From assembly GCF_014207445.1 (NCBI RefSeq), contig NZ_JACHEM010000009.1, forward strand, positions 124,001 to 188,000: a stretch of DNA of 64,000 nucleotides. The letters are read 5' to 3'. Position numbers and translations under genes: made by a program. This DNA comes from Streptomyces candidus (GTDB taxonomy: Bacteria > Actinomycetota > Actinomycetes > Streptomycetales > Streptomycetaceae). The notes beneath the pieces were generated by a model. The model saw only the letters and a list, made by a program, of their open reading frames with translations. It was not told where the DNA came from and ran no database searches. Position 1 is the stretch's first letter. Every line of letters starts with the position of its first letter. Positions 16,234-24,861 of the stretch are shown here, piece after piece.

Positions 16234-16736
16234 ACCGCCGCACCACCCGCACCCTTTCGTTCGTCGCCACAGCCCTCGCGGGAGCCCTGGCCCTCACCGG
16301 CTGCAACGGCGAGACGAACACGTCGGCGAGCAGGACGCCCGCCGCGCAGACGGACAGCAAGCCGAAGCTGGAAGTGACCGGCGCCTTCATACCGGAACCC
16401 GCGACGGCCGACATGGCGGGCGGCTTTCTCACCGTCAGGAACAGCGGTTCCGTCGCCGACAAGCTGACCTCCGTCACCGCCTCCGCCTTCGCCGGCAAGG
16501 CGGAGATCCACGAGACGAAGGACGGGAGGATGCAACAGGTCACGTCCTTCGACGTGCCCGCCAACGGCACGCTGGACCTGAAGCGCGGCGGCAGCCACCT
16601 CATGTTCCTCGATGTGAAGAGGAAGCCGAAGAAGGGCGACAGGATCGCCGTCGAACTGCACTTCGAGAAGTCCGGCACCGTCAAGGTCGACATGCAGGTC
16701 GAAGCGGCAACCCACAACCCGCAGCAGCACCACTGA
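16230..16736 (+). CDS. PCuAC-type extracellular copper chaperone lipoprotein
   Basis: This is 168 residues from GTG 16230, overlapping the sco stop. The lipobox is ALTGC (Cys about 25). The PCuAC beta-sandwich has the copper-site residues His (AEIHETKDG), Met (GRMQQV), His and Met (GGSHLMFLD), and ends in a His-rich tail (ATHNPQQHH). It would hold Cu on the outer face of the membrane and hand it to Sco or the CuA site. The equivalent S. lividans protein has been named ECuC. It is strictly co-transcribed with sco and the copCD fusion (17-bp gap). Confidence 0.92.
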   Translation: MNRRTTRTLSFVATALAGALALTGCNGETNTSASRTPAAQTDSKPKLEVTGAFIPEPATADMAGGFLTVRNSGSVADKLTSVTASAFAGKAEIHETKDGRMQQVTSFDVPANGTLDLKRGGSHLMFLDVKRKPKKGDRIAVELHFEKSGTVKVDMQVEAATHNPQQHH

Positions 16737-16753
16737 GGGGCTGACAGCACACC

Positions 16754-18841
16754 ATGACGGACACCGCCCCGCACCTCGGGACACCCCGCGTTCAGGCCTC
16801 CGGCTCCGAGGCCTCGCGATGCGGGACACCTCGCTCCGGGACACCGGCGGCCACGACGGTCGTACGCCTGCTGCTGACGGTCGCCGCCCTGTTCGGCGCG
16901 CTGCTCGCGGGGGCCTCCCCCGCGGCCGCGCACGCCGCGCTCACCGACAGCAACCCGAAGGACGGGGCGGTGCTCGCCACCGCACCCAAGGACGTCACCC
17001 TCAACTTCTCCGAGCAGATCGCGCTCGGCGAGGACGCCATCCGCGTTCTCGACCCGTCGGGCAAACGCGCCGACACCGGCGAAACCCTCGATCTGTGCAG
17101 CGGAAACGTCGTCAAGTACGGCATCGCCCTGCGCAGCGGGCTGCCCGATGGCACGTACACCGTCGCCTGGCAGGCCGTCTCCGCCGACAGCCACCCCATC
17201 TCCGGTGCCTTCACCTTCTCCATCGGCGCACCCTCCGAGAGCAGCGTCGCGCTGCCCTCCCAGGAGGCGGGCGGCGGTGCGGTGGGCGTGCTCTACGACA
17301 TCGCGCGCTACGCCGCGTACGCCGGATTCATCGTGCTCGTCGGCGGCGCCGCCTTCCTCCTCGCCTGCTGGCAACGGGGAGCGGCCGAGCGGCCGATGCA
17401 GCGGCTGGTGGTGCGCGGCTGGCTGCTGCTGACCGCGGCGACGCTGGCGACGCTGCTGCTCAGGGCCCCGTACACCGGCTCCGGCGAGCTGTCGGGCATC
17501 TTCGACCTGGCGGCGCTCAAGGCCGTGCTGTCCACCAAGACCGGTGCGGCGCTGGTGTCGCGGCTGCTGCTGCTCGGCGCGGCCGCCCTGTTCGTCGCGG
17601 TGCTGTTCGGGGCGTACGCGAAGAAGAACGCGGAACAGGCCGACGGCGGCGGGGCGGAGGACGACGAGGACTCCTCGCTCAAGGACCTGACCTTCGGCCT
17701 CGTGCTGGGCGGCGGGGTCGTCGCGGCGGGCATCGCGGCGACCTGGGCCATGTCCGAGCACGCCTCGACCGGCCTCCAGCCGGGCATCGCGATGCCGGTC
17801 GACGTGCTGCACATGCTGGCGGCCGCCGCCTGGCTGGGCGGCCTGGCCGCACTCCTGGTCGCCCTCCACCGTTCACCCGCGTTGGACCGCGCCGCGGTGC
17901 GGAAGTTCTCCCGGCTCGCCTTCGGCTCCGTCGCCGTGCTCGCCGCGACCGGCACCTATCAGTCCTGGCGACAGGTGGGAACCTGGCGGGCGCTGGTCGA
18001 CACGACGTACGGACAGCTGCTGCTCGCCAAGATCGCCCTGGTGGTGGTCATGGTGGGTGCCGCCTGGTACTCGCGCAGGTGGACCGGACGCCTGACGGAG
18101 GGCTCGGCCGAGGAGCCCGTAGCAGCCGTGTCCCGGCCGCGGACCGGTGACCGTACGACGACGGCCGACTCCACGGTGGACACCGCCCACACCACGGCGA
18201 GCGCTTCGACCAGCACCGCGGAAGCCACGGCGGCGGATTCCTCGGCGGCAGGCGCGGGCGCGGACCCTGAGCGCGCCGCCCAGCTCGCCCGGCAGCGGGC
18301 CGCGATGGAGGCGACGCGTGCCAAGCGCGAGCGCGACGCGGACCCGGAGCGCTCCGGCCTGCGGCGGTCGGTCCTCGTGGAAGCGGCGGTCGCGGTCGTT
18401 CTGCTCGCCGTCACCACCGTCCTGACCAGCACCGAACCGGGTCGTACCGAGCTCAAGGAGGCCGGCCGCGGTTCAGGCGCCTCGCCCGCGGTGCCGGACC
18501 GTCCCGTCGACGTCGTCCTCCCCTTCGACACCGGTGGCGAGGCCGGCGAGGGCACCCTCCGCGTCCAGCTCACCCCGGGCCGGACCGGCAGCAACGCCCT
18601 GCACGTATGGGCCGAGTCACCCGCCCGCACACCGGTCGACGCACCCGAGCTGAAGGTCGCCCTCACCAACGAGGACAAGCAGATCGGGCCGCTGCCCGTC
18701 GTGCCCGACAGGCTCGCTCCCGGGCACTGGAGCGCCAACGGCGTTCAGGTTCCGCTGGCGGGAACCTGGAAACTCGACGTGACGATCCGGACTTCCGACA
18801 CCGACCAAGTGACCGTGAACAAGAACGTGAAGATCGGCTGA
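16754..18841 (+). CDS. CopC-CopD copper-transport fusion (YcnJ type) with extra C-terminal domain
   Basis: This is 695 residues. The signal peptide ends PAAA, so the mature CopC domain begins HAALTDSNPKDG (N-terminal copper His) and runs to about 165, including SADSHPISGAFTF with the second His. A CopD membrane domain with eight predicted helices (about 180-430) contains conserved WAMSEHAST and LHMLAAAAWLGGLAALLVALH. A Thr/Ser/Ala-rich cytoplasmic linker (about 455-530), another helix (LVEAAVAVVLLAVTTVLTS) and a C-terminal YtkA-like beta domain (about 590-695) follow. It is predicted to move copper across or into the membrane. It ends five bases before the peroxidase gene. Confidence 0.92.
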   Translation: MTDTAPHLGTPRVQASGSEASRCGTPRSGTPAATTVVRLLLTVAALFGALLAGASPAAAHAALTDSNPKDGAVLATAPKDVTLNFSEQIALGEDAIRVLDPSGKRADTGETLDLCSGNVVKYGIALRSGLPDGTYTVAWQAVSADSHPISGAFTFSIGAPSESSVALPSQEAGGGAVGVLYDIARYAAYAGFIVLVGGAAFLLACWQRGAAERPMQRLVVRGWLLLTAATLATLLLRAPYTGSGELSGIFDLAALKAVLSTKTGAALVSRLLLLGAAALFVAVLFGAYAKKNAEQADGGGAEDDEDSSLKDLTFGLVLGGGVVAAGIAATWAMSEHASTGLQPGIAMPVDVLHMLAAAAWLGGLAALLVALHRSPALDRAAVRKFSRLAFGSVAVLAATGTYQSWRQVGTWRALVDTTYGQLLLAKIALVVVMVGAAWYSRRWTGRLTEGSAEEPVAAVSRPRTGDRTTTADSTVDTAHTTASASTSTAEATAADSSAAGAGADPERAAQLARQRAAMEATRAKRERDADPERSGLRRSVLVEAAVAVVLLAVTTVLTSTEPGRTELKEAGRGSGASPAVPDRPVDVVLPFDTGGEAGEGTLRVQLTPGRTGSNALHVWAESPARTPVDAPELKVALTNEDKQIGPLPVVPDRLAPGHWSANGVQVPLAGTWKLDVTIRTSDTDQVTVNKNVKIG

Positions 18842-18846
18842 CCCGC

Positions 18847-20130
18847 ATGACCGACACCTCTTCCCCTGAGAGTCCCGAGAACACGGAGGCGCCCGGCCTG
18901 TCACGGCGGCGACTGCTCGGCACCGCGGGCGCGGCCGGAGCCGCCGGGCTCGCCCTGGGCGCGGTCGGCGGGGCGGGCGTCGCCGCCGCCGTGAACTCCG
19001 ACGGCGAGGGACCGGCCGCTCTGACCTCCGTCGGCGCGACCGAGGTCATGTTTCACGTGAAACATCAGGCGGGCATCACCACCCCGCTGCAGTCCCGCGG
19101 CCATCTGATCGCCTTCGATCTCGCCCCCGGCGCCGGCCGCAAGGAGGCCACGGCACTGCTGCGCCGTTGGTCGCACGTGGCGAAGCAGCTGATGGCAGGC
19201 CGCTCGCTGGCCGGGGACGACACCGAGGTCGCACGCGACGCGGGACCTTCCTCCCTCACCCTCACCTTCGGATTCGGCCGGACCTTCTTCGACCGCACGG
19301 GCCTGACGGCCCAGCGGCCGATGGAGCTGGACCCGTTGCCCGACTTCTCCTCCGACCACCTCGACCCCCGTCGCAGCAACGGCGACCTGTGGGTGCAGAT
19401 CGGCGCGGACGACGCCCTGGTGGCCTTCCACGCGCTGCGCGCCGTACAGAAGGAGGCGGGCGAGGCCGCACGGGTGCGCTGGCAGATGAACGGCTTCAAC
19501 CGCTCGCCCGGCGCGACCGCTTCCCCCATGACGACCCGCAACCTGATGGGACAGGTGGACGGTACGGGCAACCCGAAGCCGTCCGAGCCGGACTTCGACA
19601 AGCGGATCTTCGTCCCGGAGAGCGGGCGTCCGGCCGGCCAGGAGTGGATGGCCGGCGGCTCGTACGCGGTCGTACGGCGCATCCGCATGCTCCTCGACGA
19701 CTGGGAGAAGCTCCCCCGGGGTGACCAGGAAGCGGTCATCGGACGGCGCAAGAAGGACGGTGCCCCGCTGACCGGGGGCGACGAGTTCACCGAGCCCGAC
19801 CTGGCCAAGGCGGGCCCGGACGGCCAACTGGTCATCGCAGCCGACGCCCACTCGCGGATCTCCGCGCCGGAGCAGAACGGTGGCGCGGCGATGCTGCGCA
19901 GGCCCTTCTCGTACCACGACGGCATCTCGGCGGACGGGACGCCGGACGCGGGGCTGCTGTTCATCTGCTGGCAGGCGGATCCGCTGCGGGGCTTCGTGCC
20001 GGTGCAGCGCAAGCTCGACCGGGGGGACGCTCTGTCACGGTTCATCCGGCACGAGGCCAGCGGGCTGTTCGCGGTGCCGGGCGGGCCGGGCGAGGGGGAG
20101 TACGTAGGACAGCGCCTGCTGGAGGGGTGA
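18847..20130 (+). CDS. dtpA: Tat-exported dye-decolorising haem peroxidase (DtpA type)
   Basis: This is 427 residues. The twin-arginine signal SRRRLLGTAGAAGAAGLALG is at about 19-38. The DyP fold follows with the GxxDG motif GQVDG in NLMGQVDGTGNP (distal Asp), distal Arg in a YAVVRRIRM segment, and proximal haem His in FIRHEASGLF. Family B/A-type DyP peroxidases use hydrogen peroxide to oxidise dyes and phenols. In S. lividans DtpA is required with GlxA, Sco and ECuC for glycan production at hyphal tips (prior knowledge of the locus). A parS site is embedded just after the signal region, encoding MFHVKH. It is the last gene of the copper operon. Confidence 0.92.
   Translation: MTDTSSPESPENTEAPGLSRRRLLGTAGAAGAAGLALGAVGGAGVAAAVNSDGEGPAALTSVGATEVMFHVKHQAGITTPLQSRGHLIAFDLAPGAGRKEATALLRRWSHVAKQLMAGRSLAGDDTEVARDAGPSSLTLTFGFGRTFFDRTGLTAQRPMELDPLPDFSSDHLDPRRSNGDLWVQIGADDALVAFHALRAVQKEAGEAARVRWQMNGFNRSPGATASPMTTRNLMGQVDGTGNPKPSEPDFDKRIFVPESGRPAGQEWMAGGSYAVVRRIRMLLDDWEKLPRGDQEAVIGRRKKDGAPLTGGDEFTEPDLAKAGPDGQLVIAADAHSRISAPEQNGGAAMLRRPFSYHDGISADGTPDAGLLFICWQADPLRGFVPVQRKLDRGDALSRFIRHEASGLFAVPGGPGEGEYVGQRLLEG
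19049..19064. other. parS centromere-like site (ParB binding), inside dtpA
   Basis: TGTTTCACGTGAAACA is a perfect 16-bp palindrome, identical to the Streptomyces/Bacillus parS consensus. In the dtpA frame it encodes MFHVKH. Confidence 0.93.
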
Positions 20131-20327
20131 GCCCGGACCGGCCCGTCACCGCGCGTCTGCCCGTGGCGGGTGGGGTCGCCGATGCCACCGGACGGGACAG
20201 GCGGCACCCAGGGCGGCCCGGGTCATCGGTGCCGTCGGAGGTGCCGTTCGGGTGGGCGGAGCCGCAGGGCCGCAGTGGGTGGTGAGACGGTCGAGCCGGG
20301 CCCCGTGTGGCGCATTAGGGTGACCGT

Positions 20328-21263
20328 ATGTCAGCGACGCGCTACGCCTATCTCGGCCCCGAGGGCACCTTCACCGAGGTCGCCCTCCGTACGCTCCCCG
20401 AAGCCGCCACTCGTGAACTCACCCCGATGCTGTCGGTCCCTGCCGCGCTGGACGCCGTGCGCGCCGGGGAGGCCGCGGCGGCGCTCGTGCCGATCGAGAA
20501 CTCGGTGGAGGGCGGGATCACGGCGACACTGGATGCCCTGACCTCCGGCGAGCCGTTGATGATCTACCGCGAGGTGCTGCTGTCCATCCGCTTCGCGCTG
20601 CTGGTGCGGCCGGGCACGAAGCTCACCGACATCAAGACGGTCACCGCCCACCCGGCGGCGCAGCCGCAGGTACGGAACTGGATCAAGACGAATCTGCCGG
20701 ACGTGCTGTGGGAGTCCGCCGCCTCGAATGCGGACGGGGCACGGCTGGTGCAGGAGGGGCGCTATGACGCCGCCTTCGCGGGCGAGTTCGCGGCGGCGAC
20801 GTACGGGCTGGAGCCACTGGTCACCGACATCCACGACGCGGTGAACGCACAGACCCGCTTCGTGCTGGTGGGTCGGCCGGCGCGGCCGGCGGCGCCGACG
20901 GGTGCGGACAAGACGTCGGTGGTGATCTGGCTGGGTCCCGACCGTCCGGGCGCGCTGCTGGAACTGCTCCAGGAGTTCGCGGTGCGGGGCGTGAACCTGA
21001 TGCTCATCCAGTCGCGGCCGACGGGCGCGGGCATCGGGAACTACTGCTTCGCGGTGGACGCGGAGGGACACATCGCGGACCGACGGGTCGGTGAGGCGTT
21101 GATGGGGCTGAAGCGGATCGCGCCGAAGGTGCGTTTTCTGGGGTCGTACCCGAGGGCGGGCGTCACGGCTCAGGACGTGGCCGAGTTGCGGCACGGTACG
21201 TCGGACCAGGAGTTCACGGAGGCGTCGGACTGGCTGGCGCGGTGCCAGGACGGGCGCGCCTGA
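20328..21263 (+). CDS. pheA: Prephenate dehydratase
   Basis: This is 311 residues from ATG 20328. The catalytic prephenate dehydratase domain (about 5-185) shows YLGPEGTFTEVAL, PIENSVEGGITATLDAL and the invariant Thr-Arg-Phe of QTRFVLVG. A C-terminal ACT domain (about 200-280, SVVIWLGPDRPGALLELLQEFAVRGVNLMLIQSRPTG) should bind phenylalanine for feedback inhibition; the usual ESRP is QSRP here. It converts prephenate to phenylpyruvate in Phe synthesis. A TAGGGT -10-like box (20316-20321) lies six bases before the ATG, so the mRNA may be leaderless or nearly so. Confidence 0.95.
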   Translation: MSATRYAYLGPEGTFTEVALRTLPEAATRELTPMLSVPAALDAVRAGEAAAALVPIENSVEGGITATLDALTSGEPLMIYREVLLSIRFALLVRPGTKLTDIKTVTAHPAAQPQVRNWIKTNLPDVLWESAASNADGARLVQEGRYDAAFAGEFAAATYGLEPLVTDIHDAVNAQTRFVLVGRPARPAAPTGADKTSVVIWLGPDRPGALLELLQEFAVRGVNLMLIQSRPTGAGIGNYCFAVDAEGHIADRRVGEALMGLKRIAPKVRFLGSYPRAGVTAQDVAELRHGTSDQEFTEASDWLARCQDGRA

Positions 21264-21846
21264 AGAGAGGCCCACGGCCCCTCCGCATGCGCGCGCGACT
21301 TTCCCACATAGTTATCCACAGGGTGCGTCAGCCCCTGGGGACAAGTCGACAACCTAACGCGACATGGTCGACAAATTGCCCCAGCGAGCCTCCATTCCTC
21401 CACAGAGCGACAGGGCCACCCATGTCACCTCCTGCACCCTGATCAACTCTTTAGGGGGAGCAATTCCCACTCGAATGTGTGCGTGAGTCGCGTTTGAGGA
21501 AGAAATCCGTCGCCCCGGATGCACCTTTCAAGAGGTCCGTTCCAGCATCCACAGCTATTTCACACACCCTGTGGATAACTTATCGGGGTAAGCGCCTTCC
21601 TGTGGAAAACAGGCACCGGGAGTCTCTCAACTGCCGCCTCCCGCAAGGGAGAAGCGCCGGGCACAAGGAGCCCCCACGCCCTGCTCCGAGACGATGCGTC
21701 CGGTGCGCCAACGGGCGCCGTCGCGCCGCGCGGATTGCTTCCGAACCTCCGTCCACTGCATTCCCAAACTCGGGCAATACGGGCACATAGGAGGGCGCTG
21801 TCTTATCCGGTCGAGTGACGGAAGCAGGCACCGGTAGCCTGGTGGG
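21264..21846. other. Intergenic region pheA-serS with DnaA-box-like sequences
   Basis: This 583-bp stretch has no supported gene and is AT-richer than average. It carries TTATCCACA (21312-21320), its inverted copy TGTGGATAA (21571-21579), TGGGGACAA (21336-21344, reverse of TTGTCCCCA) and TGTGGAAAA (21601-21609). These are DnaA-box-like 9-mers on both strands. Near the end, TAGCCT (21835-21840) sits six bases before the serS GTG and may be its -10 box. I see no T-box structure. Confidence 0.6.
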
Positions 21847-23124
21847 GTGATTGACCTTCGCCTGCTCCGTGAGGACCCCGACCGTGTTCGCGCCTCCCAG
21901 CGCGCCCGTGGAGAGGACGTCGCGCTCGTCGACGCCCTGCTCTCCGCCGATGAGCGGCGCAGGTCGTCCGCCGTCCGCTTCGACGAGCTCCGCAATGAGC
22001 AGAAGACGCTCGGCAAGCTCATCCCCAAGGCCACCGGCGACGAGAAGACCGAGCTGCTGAAGCGCACCGGCGAACTCTCCGCCGCCGTGAAGGCCGCGGA
22101 CGCCGAGCAGAACGAAGCGGCCGAGGAGGCGCAGCGTCTGCTGCTCCAGCTCGGCAACATCGTGCACGAGGACGTTCCGGTGGGCGGCGAGGAGGACTTC
22201 GTCGTCCTGGAGACGCACGGCACGATCCGCGACTTCGGCGCCGAGGGCTTCGAGCCCAAGGACCACCTGGAACTGGGCGAGGCGCTCGGTGCCATCGACG
22301 TCGAGCGCGGCGCGAAGGTCTCCGGATCGCGCTTCTACTACCTGACCGGTGTCGGCGCGCTGCTGGAGCTGGCGCTGGTCAACGCGGCGATCGCGCAGGC
22401 CACGGAGGCCGGTTTCATCCCGATGCTGACCCCCGCGCTGGTCCGTCCGCGCGCGATGGAGGGCACCGGCTTCCTCGGCCAGGCCGCGGAGAACGTGTAC
22501 CACCTGGAGAAGGACGACTATTACCTGGTCGGCACCTCCGAGGTCCCGCTCGCCGCGTACCACATGGACGAGATCATCGACGCGGACAAGCTGCCGCTCC
22601 GCTACGCGGGCTTCTCGCCGTGCTTCCGCCGCGAGGCCGGCACGTACGGCAAGGACACCCGGGGCATCTTCCGTGTGCACCAGTTCGACAAGGTCGAGAT
22701 GTTCTCCTACGTGAACCCGGAGGACGCCGATGCCGAGCACCTGCGTCTGCTGGAGTGGGAGAAGCAGTGGCTGACCGCGCTTGAGCTGCCGTTCCAGGTG
22801 ATCGACGTGGCGACCGGCGACCTCGGGTCGTCGGCCTCGCGGAAGTTCGACTGCGAGGCGTGGATCCCCACCCAGGGCAAGTACCGCGAGCTGACTTCGG
22901 CGTCGAACTGCAACAGCTTCCAGGCACGGAGGCTGTCGGTCCGGATGCGCGACGGCAAGAAGGTCCAGCCGCTCGCCACCCTGAACGGCACGCTGTGCGC
23001 GGTGCCGCGCACCATCGTGGCGATCCTGGAGAACCACCAGCTCCCCGACGGGTCGGTGCGGGTCCCCGAGATGCTGCGTCCGTACCTGGGCGGCCGTGAG
23101 GTGCTGGAGCCGATCACCAAGTGA
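21847..23124 (+). CDS. serS: Seryl-tRNA synthetase
   Basis: This is 425 residues from GTG 21847, the usual SerRS length. The N-terminal tRNA-binding coiled coil covers about 1-110 (ERRRSSAVRFDELRNEQKTLGKLIPKATGDEK). The class II catalytic core has motif 1 around GTGFLGQAAENVYHLE, motif 2 FRREAGTYGKDTRGIFRVHQF and motif 3 NGTLCAVPRTIVAILENHQ. It charges tRNA-Ser, such as the one at 2732-2818, with serine. A -10-like TAGCCT six bases upstream and the absence of a ribosome site suggest a leaderless start. It is translationally coupled to the downstream phosphatase through a GTGA overlap. Confidence 0.97.
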   Translation: MIDLRLLREDPDRVRASQRARGEDVALVDALLSADERRRSSAVRFDELRNEQKTLGKLIPKATGDEKTELLKRTGELSAAVKAADAEQNEAAEEAQRLLLQLGNIVHEDVPVGGEEDFVVLETHGTIRDFGAEGFEPKDHLELGEALGAIDVERGAKVSGSRFYYLTGVGALLELALVNAAIAQATEAGFIPMLTPALVRPRAMEGTGFLGQAAENVYHLEKDDYYLVGTSEVPLAAYHMDEIIDADKLPLRYAGFSPCFRREAGTYGKDTRGIFRVHQFDKVEMFSYVNPEDADAEHLRLLEWEKQWLTALELPFQVIDVATGDLGSSASRKFDCEAWIPTQGKYRELTSASNCNSFQARRLSVRMRDGKKVQPLATLNGTLCAVPRTIVAILENHQLPDGSVRVPEMLRPYLGGREVLEPITK

Positions 23125-23960
23125 GCACTTCCGCTTCCGCCGGTCCCGGCGCGCCTGCTCCGTTCCCGTACAAGCTGGTCGCCACCGATCTGGACGGCAC
23201 GCTCCTGCGCGACGACCAGACGGTCTCCCGGCGCACGCGCGACGCGCTGGACGCGGTGACGGCGGCGGGCGCCGCCCATATCGTGGTGACCGGCCGGTCC
23301 GTCGCCTGGACAAAGCACATCTTCGAGGACCTCGGCTACAAAGGGCTCGCGGTGTGCGGGCAGGGCGCGCAGGTCTATCACGCGGGCGAGCGGCGGCTGC
23401 TGACCTCGGTGACCCTGGACCGGCAACTGGCGGGGCTCGCACTGTCCAAGGTCGAGGCCGAGGTCGGTCCGCTGGCGCTGGCCGCCAGCCGGGACGGGAT
23501 GGACGGCGCCGTGCTGCTCGGCCCGGGGTACCGGGTGCACGAGGGGTCGCTCCCGTACCTGCCGTTCGAGGATCCGGCCGAGCTGTGGTCGGAGCCCCTG
23601 AACAAGGTGTACATCCAGCACCCGGGGATGTCCGACGACGAGCTGGCGAGAGTCGCCCGGACTACGGTCGGAAACCTCGTGGACGTGGTCATGGCCGGCG
23701 AGGGGATCGTGGAGATCCTGCCCCTGGGGCTGAGCAAGGCGACCGGGCTGTCACTGGCCGCGCGCCGGCTGAAGCTGAAGGCCGCGGACACGATCGCCTT
23801 CGGTGACATGCCGAACGACATCCCGATGTTCGGCTGGGCCGCGCACGGTGTGGCGATGGCCAACGCGCACGACGAGTTGAAGGCCGTCGCGCACGAGGTC
23901 ACCGCGTCCAATGAGGACGACGGCATCGCCGTGGTCCTGGAGAACCTTCTGACCCGCTGA
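23121..23960 (+). CDS. HAD-superfamily (Cof-type) phosphatase
   Basis: This is 279 residues, overlapping serS by 4 bp. Motif I is DLDGTLLRDD (nucleophile and acid Asp, about 21-30). The motif II region is VVTGRSVAWT, motif III Lys lies in GLSKATGLSLAARRL, and motif IV is FGDMPNDIPMF. The C2-type cap lies between. Cof-type HADs dephosphorylate sugar phosphates, pyridoxal phosphate, FMN or similar small molecules. The true substrate is not deducible. It is closely related in layout to the HAD gene at 36316. A terminator follows ten bases after the stop. Confidence 0.9.
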   Translation: MSTSASAGPGAPAPFPYKLVATDLDGTLLRDDQTVSRRTRDALDAVTAAGAAHIVVTGRSVAWTKHIFEDLGYKGLAVCGQGAQVYHAGERRLLTSVTLDRQLAGLALSKVEAEVGPLALAASRDGMDGAVLLGPGYRVHEGSLPYLPFEDPAELWSEPLNKVYIQHPGMSDDELARVARTTVGNLVDVVMAGEGIVEILPLGLSKATGLSLAARRLKLKAADTIAFGDMPNDIPMFGWAAHGVAMANAHDELKAVAHEVTASNEDDGIAVVLENLLTR

Positions 23961-23969
23961 GGACTCGGT

Positions 23970-23997
23970 GGGAGGCGGCACTCCGGTGCCGCCTCCC
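23970..23997 (+). terminator. Terminator of serS-HAD operon
   Basis: A 12-bp perfect stem GGGAGGCGGCAC (23970-23981) pairs with 23986-23997 around a TCCG tetraloop, followed by CTCCCTGTTTA. It lies ten bases past the HAD stop. Confidence 0.85.
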
Positions 23998-24015
23998 CTC
24001 CCTGTTTAGAGGCCG

Positions 24016-24046
24016 CTTACATCTATTCCCGTCGCAGTTGTAGGAT
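24016..24046 (+). promoter_or_regulatory. Promoter-like sequence of the GntR gene
   Basis: CTTACA (24016-24021) and TAGGAT (24041-24046) are 19 bases apart. This placement argues against the upstream ATG at 24045, which lies inside the -10 box, and for the ATG at 24114. Confidence 0.45.
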
Positions 24047-24113
24047 GACTGGGCAACCGGGCGAATTACACCTGTCGTCGCCCGGACAGGAGCAGAAAGC
24101 GGAGGCCGACCTC

Positions 24114-24788
24114 ATGGCACTTCAGGCGGCGGGACGGAAGTCCCTGGTGGACGCCGTCGTGGAGCAGCTCCGCGACCAGCTCACCGACGGGGAGTGGTCC
24201 GTCGGCGACCGGATTCCCACCGAGCACGTCCTGGCCGACCAGCTCGGCGTCGGCCGCAACACCGTGCGCGAGGCCGTACGAGTGCTGGTGCACGCCGGGC
24301 TGCTGGAATCCCGTCAGGGCAACGGCACGTTCGTCCGCTCGACCGCCGACCCCTCGGCCGTCCTGCGCGGGATGCGGCACGCCGATGTGCTGGACGTGCT
24401 GGAACTACGGGTGGCCCTGGAAGCGGAAGCCGCCCGGCTGGCCGCCGTACGGCGCGACAAGGACGACCTGCGTGCCCTGCGGGCGACCCTCGCCGCGCTG
24501 ACCGAGCAGGGCGACCGTGCCGCGGACGCCGACCTCGACTTCCACCGGGGCATCGTGGAGGCCACCCACAACGCGGCGTTCACCGAGGTCTACCGGTTCT
24601 TCTCCGCCCAGGTGCACGCGTCCCTGGTCACCGCCCTCGGGGACCGTCAGCTGCCGCCCATCGACCTCGTCGCGCACGCGGCCCTGGTCGACGCCATCGA
24701 GGCCGGTGACCCCACCACCGCGGAACAGGCCGCCAGGGCACTTCTCCAGGTGCCGATCGACGCCGTTCGCGAACTGGTCCGCCGCTGA
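24114..24788 (+). CDS. GntR/FadR-family transcriptional regulator
   Basis: This is 224 residues from ATG 24114, supported by GGAGG nine bases upstream; an in-frame ATG at 24045 would add 23 residues. The winged helix is at about 10-75 (VEQLRDQLTDGEWSVGDRIPTEHVLADQLGVGRNTVREAVRVLVHAGLLESRQGNGTFV, given here by its features). The FCD all-helical ligand domain is at about 95-215, with the metal-binding His pattern in DFHRGIVEATHN. It is placed 73 bp ahead of an MFS exporter gene in the same direction, so it probably controls that exporter. The ligand is unknown. Confidence 0.88.
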   Translation: MALQAAGRKSLVDAVVEQLRDQLTDGEWSVGDRIPTEHVLADQLGVGRNTVREAVRVLVHAGLLESRQGNGTFVRSTADPSAVLRGMRHADVLDVLELRVALEAEAARLAAVRRDKDDLRALRATLAALTEQGDRAADADLDFHRGIVEATHNAAFTEVYRFFSAQVHASLVTALGDRQLPPIDLVAHAALVDAIEAGDPTTAEQAARALLQVPIDAVRELVRR

Positions 24789-24861
24789 CGACGTCCGTCC
24801 GCGCCTCTCCCCCTTCGCTCCCCCCACCGCTGTTCCTCCCCCCACCCGAAAGGTGCTTGCC

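Noticed and set aside
21264..21846. T-box leader for serS
   Set aside because: No specifier loop or conserved T-box sequence was found; a leaderless start fits better.
21580..23442. Minus-strand open frame of about 600 codons over serS
   Set aside because: It is the mirror of serS and the following HAD gene. It has no ribosome site and its composition is typical of a shadow frame.
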